Positions 1 to 12,429 are shown, counted from the first letter of the stretch. The stretch: DNA of 64,000 nt from Welwitschia mirabilis (GCA_051453625.1 JBOZIK010000001.1:211622438-211686437); one strand, 5' to 3'. Translations and numbers: made by a program. Notes: generated by a model not told the origin, from the sequence alone.

Positions 1-798
1 ATATAAAAGATTTAGGTGTTCTTAAATATTTTCTTGGGATTGAAGTGGCTTGAGGGAAAGATGGTATTTTCTTGTGTCAAAGGAAATAGGCGTTGGATAT
101 TATTTCTGAAGGAAGGTTATTGGGCGCAAAACCGGCGGCGTTTCTAATTGAACAAAATCACCAACTCACCTTGTGTGACAGGACGGTTATAAATAATCCG
201 GAGCGCTATCGACGGTTGATTGGAAGGTTGATCTATTTAACAATTACTCGACCAAAGCTGAATTACTGTGTGCATACTTTGGCTCAATTTATGAAAATCC
301 TCGTATAGAGCACTGGGATGCGGCGCTCTAAGTAGTGCGATATTTGAAGGGCAATCCAGGGCAGGGTATTGTTCTTCGGTTGATTAAGACTTGCGATTGA
401 CGGTATTTTATGATTCTGATTGCGCGAGTTGCCCTCTTACTTAGCGGTCTCTGACCGGATATTTTGTGTTATTGGAAAATTCGCCAGTATCTTGGAAGAC
501 AAAGAAGCAGCGTACGGTGTCTCGTTCGTCTGCTGAAGCGGAGTATAGGGCGATGGCCACCACGACTTGCGAATCGGCGATCCATACTGCGGCTAATCCG
601 GTGTTTCATAAGCGCACTAAACATATTGAGATAGATTGTCATTTTGTGTGCACTGAGATTACATGTGGTAATATTGTGACAAAATATGTTCGTACTATGG
701 AGCAACTTGCCGACATTCTCACCAAAGGACTCAGCAGGCGTCAATTTGATTATCTGCTATGCAAGTTGGGCATTCGAAATCTACATGCTCCAACTTGA
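1..798 (+). pseudogene. Ty1/copia reverse transcriptase C-terminus and RNase H, decayed
   Basis: Three-frame reading gives the end of a copia polyprotein. DLGVLKYFLGIEVA lies at the window start, then YRRLIGRLIYLTITRP near 210-255, then an RNase H segment with [48 protein letters not shown] and the terminal [11 protein letters not shown]. These are the standard order and motifs of plant copia RT-RNase H. The copy is dead: a one-base loss near 297 shifts frame at the QFM motif, stops interrupt the following segment (around 330-450), and about 28 residues are missing between the CES and NPVF motifs, deleting the strand that carries the CDN catalytic aspartate. The element runs in from the left of the window, so gag, integrase and the RT core lie outside it. 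Family assignment is firm; the exact copia lineage is not. Confidence 0.93.
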
Positions 799-960
799 GG
801 GGGAGTATTAGGAAGGAAAGATTTTATATATTATTAGAGAGATATTATTAGGAAATATTATATTTTCTTATAGATTATTGGTAGGAGTAATTATAGGGAA
901 AGATTTTGTAATGGCCCTGTTAGTGGATGTAATGATAGGATTAGGTAATTTTTTATGCAT
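796..960 (+). repeat. Polypurine tract and start of the copia 3' LTR
   Basis: Immediately after the RNase H stop codon (TGA at 796-798) comes AGGGGGAG, the usual copia polypurine tract, followed at about 806 by TATTAGGAAGG. The latter looks like a TGTTAG LTR start with one G-to-A change. LTR-like AT-rich sequence continues, but I cannot place its 3' end because the partner LTR is not in the window. Confidence 0.65.
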
Positions 961-1020
961 TTTTACTATTTAAGCATGTCAAATGTGCGATGGTCATCAT
1001 CAAGAAAATTCATTCCCTAG

Positions 1021-1720
1021 ATTTTACATTATGGGAAATTGTACCACACTCATAAGTGTCATTGATATACTTGGCCAAAGGGAGACCCCTTAGTGACTTG
1101 CCAGCCTTAGCATTAGCCATTGATTATCTTAATCTCACTTCTGATTCATATCCCAGATGTAGACACTCAAGCTAGTTGCACCTTGAATATATAGGTAAAA
1201 CCATAAGCCAACATGTCATAAGACTTGAACTCAAGAACTTTAATCTCGTCACATACAAATATGAATTTTAGCATTATTCTAATGTGTTAGACTTGAGTAA
1301 AAATATTTGTTGGGACTATTATTTTAAAAAATAATTAAGGCACAAAAACAATCCAAGATAAACTTACCTAAAAGAAGTTAATACACAAATAAATGTATCA
1401 CACTCATAAGGGTAACTAGTCTACTTGGGTAAAGGAAAATGATAACTCTTGCCAACCTCGAAATGGATCACTAAATGGCCCAACCACCCTTTTAATTCAT
1501 ACTCAGGACTTTAAAGCACACATTGGGTGTTCCTCAAACATATGTGTAGAACTACAAGTTAATCCACAGATCATACGACTTGAACCTAAGACCTTTTAAG
1601 CTCATCACTTATGACTTGCAGTACTACACTGTCCATTAGGCTTACGTAAAATTACTTGCTAAGACTATTACTTAGAAAACCATTAAGGCACAATAACAAT
1701 CAAACATAAACTTAGTTGAA
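1021..1720. repeat. Two diverged tandem copies of an anonymous ~365-bp repeat
   Basis: Copy A (about 1021-1378) and copy B (about 1391-1720) share the same ordered blocks: a CACACTCATAAG block, a CTTGG-AAAGG block, a GACTTGAAC block near the middle, and an end block around TTAAGGCACAA followed by CAATC-A-ATAAACTTA. No open frame is shared. The family is not recognised. A third, weaker copy lies at about 2903-3160. The rest of 1720-2900 is AT-rich sequence in which I see no gene. Confidence 0.55.
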
Positions 1721-2902
1721 TGACAACTATCTAGTGTAAATTACATGTCACCTTATCATTTTTTCTCTATCCACAAGAATTAAAAATAAATCATATTAAA
1801 AAGAATTATTTTAAAAAACTAAAAGTTAAAGTAATCTTTATCTCATAAGATTAACTAATAATCAAGAATTAAAAGTAAAAAAGTGGTCTAAATTAAAAAA
1901 AAGACTACATATGTTTTATTATAAAATAACTATATTATATCAAAGAAATTCTTACTATTCTACTAAGAGTATTCAAATCAAGCCACATCACATATGTAAC
2001 CTGAGATAGCCTACTAGCATACGAAAGACATAAAACAAGATGACCTTTCATCTTTTAACCTTTAAGTACATTTGATTACTAAAGATATTTATTTATTTTG
2101 ACCTTTTTAAATGATGGATATGGACTGAAGGTTTGACTCTTCAACAAGTCACTTGTGTCATTTAGAGATCAACAATGTCATCTTTTGTGGCATAATGAGA
2201 CTCATCTTCAGCATTTAGATATGGTGCTCAACATTTTGGCCATTGGACATCATATCTTAATAGTCAAGCATGATCAAAACTACTTTATTGTTAAGATACC
2301 GTCATTGTTGATAATGCTTATAAACCTAATCACAATGTTTAAGTTTTTTAGGATTAGGAAGCTTTTTGGCATCTCTTAACTTAAGAGGAAATTATTCTTG
2401 ACTTTTAAGTTATCTCCTTTTTCCAACTATTGTTTTATTTTTCATTTATGGATATGATAGTCTATCTCATCATGTCTTTCTAAAACCATTTTCTTCATAC
2501 CTAGGCCTATGAGGTAATTGTTTCATGATGCATCCCTTTGCTAAAGACTAATAATAACTTTTGCAATTTCATTGCATTTGATGTAAGTTTGCATTATGAC
2601 TAATGAAATTTGAATATTGGTAAACTAATTTTACTCCTCTTTCAATACATCTATGACAATAACAGATGCAAAATAAACCGTGAACGAGATTTTGTTTATT
2701 TGTTTAGGAGATGGCTTTACAATATTATACTTAAGGTTTCATTCCTAAGATGATTATTATGTTAGAATAAATAGTACCTTTTATATATTTCTATTCTAAA
2801 ATTGAATTGTGTCTTGATCCATCTCATAATTGTGGTGATATTTTTCCTTTAGCTCAATTCCTTTCTTTCTTTTTTCTATTCTTTTATTTAAGATGTTAAT
2901 TC

Positions 2903-3160
2903 ATGGGAAACTATACCACGTTTGCTAGGGCCACTAGTTTGTATAAGTATATGAAAATTCGAATTGGTCCTTGTTAATTGGGAAGCTAAGCATTAGATTT
3001 CCAAATTTGACATGTGATTTATATTGCGTTAGGTATATCTTGAATACATGGGTGAAACCTCAAGCCAATTAACATGTTAACACTCAAGCCTAAAACCTCG
3101 TAGTTCACCACTTATCAACATATATTAGATCAACTATGCTGGATACATTGAACTTAATGA
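2903..3160. repeat. Third, partial copy of the 1021-1720 repeat
   Basis: It starts with CATGGGAAACTATACCAC, matching the start of copy A, and contains the later blocks for a LTR-like 'GTGAAACCTCAAGCCAA' stretch and an AACCTCGTAG-TCACCACTTAT stretch in the same order. It is more diverged than the tandem pair. The following 3160-3660 is AT-rich with no supportable gene. Confidence 0.4.
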
Positions 3161-3665
3161 TATTGGCTTTTTTTTTTTAACTTTTGGTGAAAAAACTACA
3201 TTTTAATGTTTCTCATAACTTACATTAGAAAATTTGTTAATTAGTCCGTAAAATTCTATCTCTTGGATGGTTTATCATTTGTATTAAGGAAATGACAATG
3301 ATCTTTGTATTCTTCTTAGTTTATGCGTTTCTTGGAATGTGCCATTATAGTTCTCACTTCATTATTCTTAGTAAGAGAAGCCTAATATCCTTGTTAAAAC
3401 AAATATATTTCAATTTCAAATTTAAACAAATTAGAAGTGAATATTTAACTCACTTACAATCATTATAGAAAAGACAATTAATGTTATTAACATTACAATA
3501 ACAACCTTAGTATTATATTTTAAAACTATGATCCTTTGCCTTGGCAGCTAGGCTGCATTCTGCTTCTTCAACTAGTACGATTTCAACCGAAAAAAAGTTA
3601 TCTAGAAAAAAATCTTGACATTAATTACCAAGGGGCGTCAATATTTTGATGTCATTAGTAAGAAT

Positions 3666-3668
<3 letters not shown>

Positions 3669-3744
<76 letters not shown>

Positions 3745-3749
3745 GAGAG
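3669..3749. repeat. Compound microsatellite (GT)n(GA)n
   Basis: About 22 uninterrupted GT units (3669-3712) run straight into GA units broken by two GATA steps (to 3749). No coding frame is involved. The flanks to 4840 are AT-rich and hold nothing I can name. Confidence 0.97.
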
Positions 3750-4843
3750 ATTGATTACAAGGAAATTTTAGTGTTTTAATACTACATCAAGAAGACCTGG
3801 TTGTTTTTATAGTGTCCTCCCTATGTGAATTCCCTTATTTTTAAGGATTCTTGTATATAGAGTTTCTCCATTATTTTTCTAGGTTATGATTTATGCAAGT
3901 TGAAGTTATTTTCTATTATTTTAATCATTCATTTATTTTTGTGATTTTGTTGTTCTCAATATCAAAGAGCAGGTAGTATTCTCTTATTGCCTCTTAAATT
4001 TTTAAAAGCATGTAAAAGAATCTTGTTCCATTGACCTGATTTATTAAAACTCTATCTTGATTCAAAACCCTACCTATCTTACTTTTCTAGACTACTGTCA
4101 CCGATCTTTTGGGATAATATAGCATGTTTCAAGTTTTGGTATTCTTCTTTGACAAATATCTTTAGATCTTGCTTTGCAACATTTTTTAATTTGATATAAT
4201 TCTTCTAATTCCTACTCATCTTCTTTACTTTCAAGTATGATTTGACTAGAACAAAGAACATGCACCTTGCTAAAATCCTCAATGACAAGAACCCTTAATT
4301 GATCCTAAAATTAAGGACTATCCTAAATATTATACTAAATCATCCATTAATAACTTTGAGACATCTTAAAGCTTATCTCCTCTTAATCATCTTTAAGACC
4401 TTAATATCAATGAAACCATGCCTAATCATAGTAGCCATTTCTATTTCATGTCAAGACCACTAGAACCTAGAAGAACCCTCAAAACATTGTGACAACTAGA
4501 ATGTTTAAAGACACCTTCTTGCATTGTTATTCCATCTAATAGGAGGAAAAATGTGTAATATCAAACCTTCAACCATTAGCTTTCTACCTAAATTTCATAA
4601 TTTAGACTTAAAAAATTTTATGTCATAATTTAAACCATCTGACAAATAAAACACAAGGTTGATCTTATTAAAATGAAATTTTCACTCTTTTTCTTGAAGA
4701 TGAAAGATAAATTTTAAGCACATTTACTCAGAACATGGATAATATTTTAATAAAGAATTCTTAAGGTACTTCTCAATACACAAATCAATAAGTTGAAAGT
4801 AAAAATAATTGATTTGTTGCAACATAACAATGACCCTTTTTAT

Positions 4844-5090
4844 TGTTAGTCAAATGTGATATCAATTAATCTAATTAATAGAAAGTCAATAGAAAATAGA
4901 AATATTGAAAAGCAATTGCAAATATTTATTAAGATAGTAAAAATACCCTATTATAAGAAGTATATCTTAAGATTCCATAACAAATGGTTCAAAATGGAAC
5001 ACACAAAAAATGATCTAAAACGATGTTCATCACAGGTGGTGGCTCCAACATATATAAACCTAAAGAAATGCATTAATGGGTTGTGCTTAA
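4844..5090 (-). repeat. 3' LTR of the minus-strand copia element (left copy)
   Basis: On the plus strand it begins TGTTAGTCAAATG and aligns with 11332-11570 through ATATCA-TTAA-CTAATTAAT, AGAAATATT, the ACAAATG-TCAAAATG block and ATAAACCTAAAG. Similarity fades after about 5090, so the true border with the polypurine tract (somewhere before 5400) is not fixed. Confidence 0.65.
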
Positions 5091-5399
5091 AACATTTGTG
5101 CCATCATTTTTGTTTGAATAATACATTGAATTAATTTGACCTCCATCTTTGCACATGTTTACAATGTGACTTTACATGATTAAAATAGATTCAAGGTCTT
5201 CAATTCCCTTTCATGCTTGGGAGGTTTGAGTGAACATCATAGGGGATAAGATGCACACATGCACATATGCACATAGACACACAACCACCATTGACAAATC
5301 CAAGGCCCCCAGAGAAAAACCTTAACCTATACATCAAGTCACTCAAGATGCCTTAGTTTCTAAATAGCCAATCATATAGAAGAAAATACTCTTGATATG

Positions 5400-6925
5400 C
5401 TATTCAAATTCAACTGATCTTTGAACTATTCAAACTTGACTCGTCCATGAGATTTTGTCAGTATATCTATGACCTGATCTAAAGTTGGAATTACTAGATT
5501 TTGAACCAATTCTTCTATCAGGTGATCCGTCATCTGAATATGCTTTCTTTGATCATAAAATATTGTTTTTCATCATATGGATAACTAATTATTACCCACA
5601 TACAACTTCATTGACCCTTGCTAAGTGAGGTCCAAAGTTTTCAATAATTTAGCATCAATAAGACCTCTTTGCTTGTTTCTAAAGTAATTAAATATTCTTC
5701 TTTTGCCAAAGAATTTATCACTATTCTTTTATGTTTGGATCTCCGTGAAATGGGGGAACAACGTCCTAAAAATATTAGATAACATGTTGTGAATATCCTA
5801 GTATGCTAACATCCAACAAAGTCCAAATTTTATTAATTTTTCTAGGTTGAACTTGTCATTTTTCTTGTTAATAAAAAAAGGCTCTATGTCTTCTTTAGGT
5901 ACCTAAGAGCTCATACAACTAAGTTGTAAATGCCTTGCTCGGTTTTAGCCATGCAACCTACCAATACTTTGACTACATATGATATGTTAGATCAAATATT
6001 TGTAACATATATAATACTTACAGTTAAAGTATTGTAAAGAGTTTCATTAGCATATAAAAGAATTCTCATTTGCAGTTAACTTAGTACTTTTCTACCTTAG
6101 GATTATAACTATCTTTATGTCCTTCCATTCTCTTGAATTTCCTTCACACCTAGATAGTATCTCATCAATTCAACATCAGTGATATCAAATTTCTTGACTA
6201 GATCATTTTTTATACTGAAAATACGTTTTTCATGATCCTTAGTTATTAGAATACTTAAGATTTTTCTCCCTTAGAATTATAACTATATTTGAATTGTTCC
6301 ATTCTATTGAATTTCCTTCACACCTACATAGTATCTCATCAATTCAACATTGATGATATCAAATTTCTTAACTAGATCTTTCTTTATATTGAAAATATTT
6401 TTTTTTTCATGTTTCCTAGTTACTAGAATATCGTCCACAAATACAATGGGATATTTGTTCCTAGACTTTGAGCATTTGATAAACAAAGTTAAATTTGTAT
6501 CCTTGTAATATCACATTTCAAATCCCCATTTTACTAATCTTTCATTTAGCTTAGTGTACCAAGCATGTGGTGTCCACTACAAGCCACACAAAGATCTCTT
6601 CAATCTTCACACCTTATCGTCAAGTCCTTTTAATTTAAAAAATTATATCTAAGTCATATAGATCTCCTTCATAAGATCCCTGTTCAAGAATGCAGTCTTT
6701 ACATCAAGCTAATGTACATTCCAACTTCTCTAATTTGCCACAATAATTAATGTCCCAATGATCTGCTAATTGGTTGTACATACAAGAGTTTTTTTGTAGT
6801 TAATACTTGGCTTTAATATAAAGCCTTTTTCCACCAATATTGCAATGAACTTATCAAGTGTTCCATCTTAATTATACCTTTTTTTGATCACCTATTTATT
6901 CCTTACTACCTTCTTACTAAAGGTA
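5400..6925 (-). pseudogene. Copia reverse transcriptase and RNase H (minus), with an internal duplication
   Basis: Reading the minus strand from 6925 gives DGTLDKFIAILVEKGF, then DVKTAFLNRDLMKEIYM (about 6720-6665), then FVDDILVTRKHEKK near 6440-6400, the RT active-site block. The RNase H end reads RKHIQMTDHLIEELVQN and DQVIDILTKSHGRVKFE (about 5560-5405), matching the copia HFIRE and ADILTK motifs. Stops and frameshifts are scattered. The segment that follows the FVDD box is present twice in tandem (see 6084-6435). The longest open piece is 6304-6486. Confidence 0.88.
6084..6435 (-). repeat. Tandem duplication (~175 bp) inside the copia RT
   Basis: About 6084-6258 and about 6259-6435 are direct repeats. 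Both carry GAATTTCCTTCACACCTA, AGTATCTCATCAATTCAAC and GATATCAAATTTCTT-ACTAG in the same order. Translated on minus they give DLVKKFDIINVELMRYYVGV and DLVKKFDITDVELMRYYLGV, so the duplication repeats one RT segment at protein level. The two copies differ by scattered substitutions, so the duplication is not recent. Confidence 0.88.
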
Positions 6926-7789
6926 AATCTAACATATCCCTACGTCATTTCAGTGATTCACACTCCATCCCAACTGCATGTTTCCATTCTGGAAGTTTGT
7001 TGGTCTCCTTGAAATTGGTTAGTTCTGAACTTAAAATGAGGTAAATATCAACAAAAGCCTCATCATTCTCCTCCCTTACTTGATGGAAAGCACTCTCACT
7101 ATAAGTATTGGATTTTTCTACTTCATCCAGTCAAATCTCCTTCAAAAGTTAACATGCTTCACAACTCCCATGACCTGTGAGATTATGCAAAGAAATGCTC
7201 ATGATCTCATCGCTTGTTTCGAGGATGTCTTCAATACAATCCTTGTAAGTATAATTAGTATCATAAGAAATATGTTGCACTACACTATGTGCTAACTGCT
7301 AAACTATTTGCTATTACAGAGGAGATTGTTTTCTTTGATGTTGTCATTCTCCTTGAGGCAACTGAGGAAGGCAATAGTATGTGGATTCTTGAATTTGTGG
7401 CTAGGACATTAAATTGAGGACATCACTTCATGACACCAATCGAAACCCTTGCATCACATTCTCCCAATAGGAGTCCTTTGTGCTTTACTTTGGGAGTACT
7501 CATCTTACCATTCAAATTGATGAGCCCTTCTTTAGATTCTACGAAGATGATGTCTTGAGAAAGTGTGTTTTTCCCCCTCTTCTATTAAAGGAAAACCTTG
7601 TACTCGTTAGTATTTGTTCCGTACCTAATAAACAAACCTTCTTAAGCATAGGTTTTCAACTCATTACAATGTTGAGGCAAAATGAATGCATGAGATCTTA
7701 ATCTAAACACTCTGAAGGCCAAACTATAAGCATGATATGTCCACGATTCGTCCATTGCTCTTTTACCCTTCCCCGGCAAATGATTCAAT

Positions 7790-8335
7790 CTCTAGGTTGA
7801 GGTGTCTAAGGTCTAGATGCACAAATAGACAAGGATATTCTTGTTTCTTTCATCATGTCTAGAAGAATATGATTCATTCATTTACCCACACCGTTTTGCT
7901 ATACATAGGATAGTCATTTGATGTCTCATTCCATGTTCTTTTGTAAATTCTAAGAATTTTTTTTTTTTGAAATATACTCACCTGGATAATCTTTGTGTAA
8001 TTTCGTGATCTCACAACCTAACTGCTTTTTGAAAAACCCCTCCCATGTCTAAAAAGAATGCAAGACCTGTGACTTATGTTTAAAGTAACCAGACCACAAC
8101 TTTCTAGTGTAGTAATCTATAAAAGTGAAAAAGCAGTTATTCCCTCCTAGCGTTTCAACGAGAATAGATCCACAAATGTCAAAATCTACTAATTCTAACT
8201 TCTTCTTAGACTTTTGATGACTCTTCTTAAATAATTATCCATAAGCCTTGCCTAAGATAAAACCTTTGCATTCCAGAGTTTTTACTTGCAAATCTTTTAA
8301 AATTCCTTAAGATTGTAGATCCGTTATAATGGCAT
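7790..8335 (-). pseudogene. Copia integrase (minus), decayed
   Basis: The minus strand reads CKGFILGKA (end of the zinc-binding region, about 8275-8240), then DICGSILVETLGGNNCFFTF with IDYYTRKLWSGYFKHKSQ (about 8180-8080), then GVGKxMNHILLDMM (about 7900-7860). These match the copia integrase order: HHCC tail, first catalytic Asp block, and the NG-E-MN block with the third catalytic position. Stops are frequent, so no open frame survives. The 6925-7790 interval between integrase and RT is AT-rich variable linker with no clear motif. Confidence 0.82.
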
Positions 8336-8699
8336 GTGATCAATTTTTGCATGCCAAACAGGCTTTTTTGAAAGATTATGTTGAAACTCCATCTAAGAAA
8401 TCATACACCAATATATTGCCTCCTCAAACCTACTCACGGAAATGCTTTCCTCTTGCTCTATCAAACTTCTTTCATTTAAGTACATCAACTTGCCTTGTAA
8501 TTATTTTATAAGATAGGATACACCACTCTTCTTGATGTCTACTTTCCCATCCATTCCTATTGTGTCGGCACCAAATTCCTTCCTCACTAATGTGCTAAAA
8601 GGACAACATATTTTTCTTCAAAATGGGGATGTACAAAACATCTTTCATCTAGAGCCTTGTAACTCCATTCAAAGGTTGAATTAACATCAATTCACTTCC

Positions 8700-9900
8700 T
8701 ATTACTAGTCACATACTGTTGTCTCCATTCACATGGTACTACGGAATTAGATGTTAAAAATAAAATCCTTCTTGAGAGACATATGCTAAGTAGCTTTCAT
8801 GTCCAATATCCAAGATTTGACAATACTTGTTATCACAAAGTTACAACATTCATTCTAACCTGATCACCCAAGAGACTATCTTATGCATAACGATTAGATT
8901 CAGAAGGTTTTGTGGAAGCCTCATTCATCACACTTATCAGAAACATGACCTCCTTTCCAATATTATTGCCAAAAGTAGACTCACATCTTGTCTCTTCCAC
9001 TTAATCTATTTGGCTCTTCTTGATCTAATCATATGAAATTCTACACTCTAAAGCAATGTGGTCATCTCTACCACATTTTTTGCACCATCATTCGTTTTTC
9101 TTTCCATCTTTCTTCAACTTCTCCTCATGGCTTTCTTTCTCTTGGCGCACTTTGTCTTGAATGGCCTTTCTCTTGCCTCTGCCTTGGTAGCCCTTTCAAT
9201 CTTTTTTTTCATTGTTGCTCCTATAATCTTCTTCACCCCCTATAGTGCTAGCATTAATATCGCTCCATGTACGAGCATCATACTACTTGCTAAGTTGAAT
9301 AATGATTTGATTTAGCTTCTTGAAGTACATCTCCCTTAACTTGTCATCTGCTAGTAATGTCAAGTACCACTTGAGCACTCTTGATGAAAAAGGCCCCAGT
9401 AATGCACTTTTTATTAGAGTCTTCATTAAAAATCTCCTTGGTTCCTTGAAACTTATTTATGACTTAAAAGGCTTTTCCATGTTTCGTGTAGATATATTCA
9501 TTCTATTCAACAAATAGATGAATTCCATGTATGGTTTTTTAATGGAAAGTTGCTTTCAATGTCCCTACAATTTACCATGTAGTATCACAATCTTGAACCA
9601 TCTTATGAACTTTATCTGCATTCAATAAACTTAAACTTCATAAGCTCACTTTCAATGCAAGTGTTGAATGATTATTTTCCCTAAATATCCTCTATACATT
9701 TTCTCAGAATTGGCTACTAAGATGAGGTGATTGAATGATATGTCATATTTCGACTCTTCCTCTATGATAATACCAACATCCCTCTTAAAGTGGCTCAACA
9801 TTTTCCATGATCACCTATCTAGAATTTAAAATTCAAGTCAAAAATATTAAAATAAATACGTCTTCTCCTTATTACCTACTATTCTGCCTTAAGCACTTTT
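8700..9900 (-). pseudogene. Copia gag region with CCHC zinc knuckle (minus)
   Basis: At 9043-9084 the minus strand encodes CKKCGRDDHIALEC, an exact CX2CX4HX4C nucleocapsid knuckle. It is preceded by a Lys/Arg/Glu-rich tail (about 9200-9090), typical of gag. The upstream capsid-like part (to about 9900) is broken by stops, and I recognise no individual motif in it. The right-hand limit is therefore a guess based on element order. Confidence 0.75.
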
Positions 9901-10100
9901 GTTAACCTTGATAATCAAGAAATAAAGCTTAGTTGGCTATATATGACCAACGATACGTTAGCTCTATAGTTTAAAAAAATTTTTGTTTATGAAGGTGAAG
10001 AACATTTATTTCACCCTATAAACAAGACTTATTTCCCCAGAGATCACCAATCCCAAGACTACTCACACAAGCTTGCTTGACTGCTAAGCTCTTTTTTTAC

Positions 10101-10102
<2 letters not shown>

Positions 10103-10178
<76 letters not shown>
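10103..10178. repeat. Compound microsatellite (CT)n(GT)n, left of gap
   Basis: CT units 10103-10136 pass directly into GT units 10137-10178, where an 820-base N run begins. It lies in the leader of the minus-strand copia element. Confidence 0.97.
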
Positions 10179-10998
10179 NNNNNNNNNNNNNNNNNNNNNN
10201 NNNNNNNNNNNNNNNNNNNNNNNNNNNNNNNNNNNNNNNNNNNNNNNNNNNNNNNNNNNNNNNNNNNNNNNNNNNNNNNNNNNNNNNNNNNNNNNNNNNN
10301 NNNNNNNNNNNNNNNNNNNNNNNNNNNNNNNNNNNNNNNNNNNNNNNNNNNNNNNNNNNNNNNNNNNNNNNNNNNNNNNNNNNNNNNNNNNNNNNNNNNN
10401 NNNNNNNNNNNNNNNNNNNNNNNNNNNNNNNNNNNNNNNNNNNNNNNNNNNNNNNNNNNNNNNNNNNNNNNNNNNNNNNNNNNNNNNNNNNNNNNNNNNN
10501 NNNNNNNNNNNNNNNNNNNNNNNNNNNNNNNNNNNNNNNNNNNNNNNNNNNNNNNNNNNNNNNNNNNNNNNNNNNNNNNNNNNNNNNNNNNNNNNNNNNN
10601 NNNNNNNNNNNNNNNNNNNNNNNNNNNNNNNNNNNNNNNNNNNNNNNNNNNNNNNNNNNNNNNNNNNNNNNNNNNNNNNNNNNNNNNNNNNNNNNNNNNN
10701 NNNNNNNNNNNNNNNNNNNNNNNNNNNNNNNNNNNNNNNNNNNNNNNNNNNNNNNNNNNNNNNNNNNNNNNNNNNNNNNNNNNNNNNNNNNNNNNNNNNN
10801 NNNNNNNNNNNNNNNNNNNNNNNNNNNNNNNNNNNNNNNNNNNNNNNNNNNNNNNNNNNNNNNNNNNNNNNNNNNNNNNNNNNNNNNNNNNNNNNNNNNN
10901 NNNNNNNNNNNNNNNNNNNNNNNNNNNNNNNNNNNNNNNNNNNNNNNNNNNNNNNNNNNNNNNNNNNNNNNNNNNNNNNNNNNNNNNNNNNNNNNNNN
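10179..10998. other. Assembly gap (820 N)
   Basis: An N run bounded on both sides by (CT)n(GT)n microsatellite sequence. Long open frames across it are artefacts of N translation. Confidence 0.99.
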
Positions 10999-11079
<81 letters not shown>

Positions 11080-11110
11080 TTAGAGAGAGAGAGAGAGAGA
11101 TAGAGAGAGA
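10999..11110. repeat. Compound microsatellite (CT)n(GT)n(GA)n, right of gap
   Basis: CT 10999-11026, GT 11027-11074 with one TTT interruption, then GAAAGTT and GA units to about 11110. The CT-GT order repeats that on the left of the gap. Confidence 0.97.
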
Positions 11111-11289
11111 AGTCACGTGTGTAAACTTGACCCTTCCCTTGAGAACCTTAGATTTGGCCTTCAGAAACTTTGTCCATAGTAATGGACAAAAAAATATGGC
11201 CTTCATACCTTCTTCAAATGTTTCCCCCAGGTTAGAGTGTGCTTAAGTTCCTCAATATCAATTTTTTTTACAATTCTGAAGCTTCTCTA

Positions 11290-11331
11290 ATGGTTGACTC
11301 TAGATATCATACCAACTCTCCTTAGATATCA
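11290..11331 (-). other. Possible primer binding site of the minus-strand copia element
   Basis: Just inside the 5' LTR the minus strand reads TTGGTATGATATCTAGAGTC, which resembles the usual copia site (TGGTATCAGAGC, initiator tRNA-Met) with extra bases. The position is right; the match is imperfect. Confidence 0.35.
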
Positions 11332-11570
11332 TGTTAGCAAAAGGCAATATCAGTTAACCTAATTAATCAAAAGTCAAGAAAAACAAATAGAAATATTAAA
11401 AAAAAAACTACAAACCTTTATTAGCTCAATAAAAATTCCTTCGTTATGAAAAGTATGACTCAAGAATTCACAACAAATGATCCAAAATGAATTACACGAA
11501 TTGATCTAAAAAAATGCATATCACAAGTGACAACTCATAAACCTAAAGGGGTGTGTTATTACATTGTGTT
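11332..11570 (-). repeat. 5' LTR of the minus-strand copia element (right copy)
   Basis: On the plus strand it starts TGTTAGCAAAAGGCAATATC and follows the left LTR through AATTAATC-AAAGTCAA, AGAAATATTAA, ATGATCCAAAATGA and ATAAACCTAAAG. Similarity ends about 11570. 11570-12060 is AT-rich with no gene I can support. Confidence 0.65.
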
Positions 11571-12064
11571 AATATTGTTAGGCAAGGCTAGCTAGCATAA
11601 CCAAAAAGAAATTCTTGTTTAGAAACCTATACTAGTTGCTATTAGAGTGGTTAGACTAGCCTACCATAAGTGAATCAACTACCAAAATACTTAAGTTCTT
11701 GAAAGAAGTGAAGCTTAACGTTTCACCCTTATATGCCTAACAAGTTAGTGTCATAGCTCAAAATAAACTTCTAACCAAAGTTTAGAGAATCTAGTTTACT
11801 TACCCTATTTGCATTATTAGAAACAATGTATAGATAACGCTTTGTCAAACTTAAAAGCAAATGTCAACCTTGTTGTTCTTCCACAGGAAGCATCTAACTT
11901 CATACTAAAGCTTATGATTACATGTTGCTATATCAATTATGTGATGACCACAATCTCATTTAACTTTTCAAGATGTGATAACCTAAAAGAAAAATATCAT
12001 TCTAACATATGAAATGTATTACCAGAAGAAACTATATATAACAAAAGAAACTACATATAGGATC

Positions 12065-12108
12065 ATGAATACATACACTAACAATAATGAATACATACAC
12101 TAACAATA
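12065..12108. repeat. Two exact tandem copies of a 22-bp unit
   Basis: ATGAATACATACACTAACAA plus TA is repeated twice without a mismatch. It is non-coding and sits in AT-rich sequence upstream of the LINE fragment. Confidence 0.9.
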
Positions 12109-12429
12109 ATGAAAAGCATCAAAAATAAAAAGAATCCTTAATTGATCAATTTTACAATTAAGATGAATATTATCAATGTTATAATAGTGTTACAAGCATG
12201 TAATAATCACAAGTAATGCTTCATGTATCTAATCTAGGATCTAGAAGGAATTCACAAAGTGCTATTTGGGAAAAAGATGAGTACAATAAAATATTAAGGA
12301 TGATCATTCCAAATTGATTGTCATCATATTTAGATAATTATTCATTAATTATAATCAACAATCTTTTTTAAAACTCTTAAGAACTATCATTAAAGCAAAA
12401 AGTGATAGATGGGTAGAAGAAAAGAAACT

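Larger units (their letters stand above)
4844..11570 (-). mobile_element. Complete but decayed Ty1/copia element on the minus strand
   Basis: Two related blocks, about 4844-5090 and 11332-11570, are in direct orientation and enclose, in minus-strand order from right to left, a gag zinc knuckle (9043-9084), an integrase (about 8330-7790), an RT (about 6920-6084) and an RNase H (about 5800-5400). That is the copia order gag-integrase-RT-RNase H, so this is one element of roughly 6.7 kb. Stops and frameshifts occur in all domains. A compound microsatellite and an 820-base N run lie in the leader between the 5' LTR (right) and gag. LTR borders are approximate because the pair is strongly diverged. 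Confidence 0.8.

Noticed and set aside
469-744. 91-codon minus-strand frame
   Set aside because: It is the shadow of the copia RNase H on plus, which has clear family motifs.
7080-9517. Several short plus-strand frames
   Set aside because: They lie opposite integrase and gag of the minus-strand copia element.
10077-11246. Very long frames on both strands across the gap at 10.2-11.0 kb
   Set aside because: They consist of N and of translated CT/GT/GA microsatellite; no real coding sequence is present.
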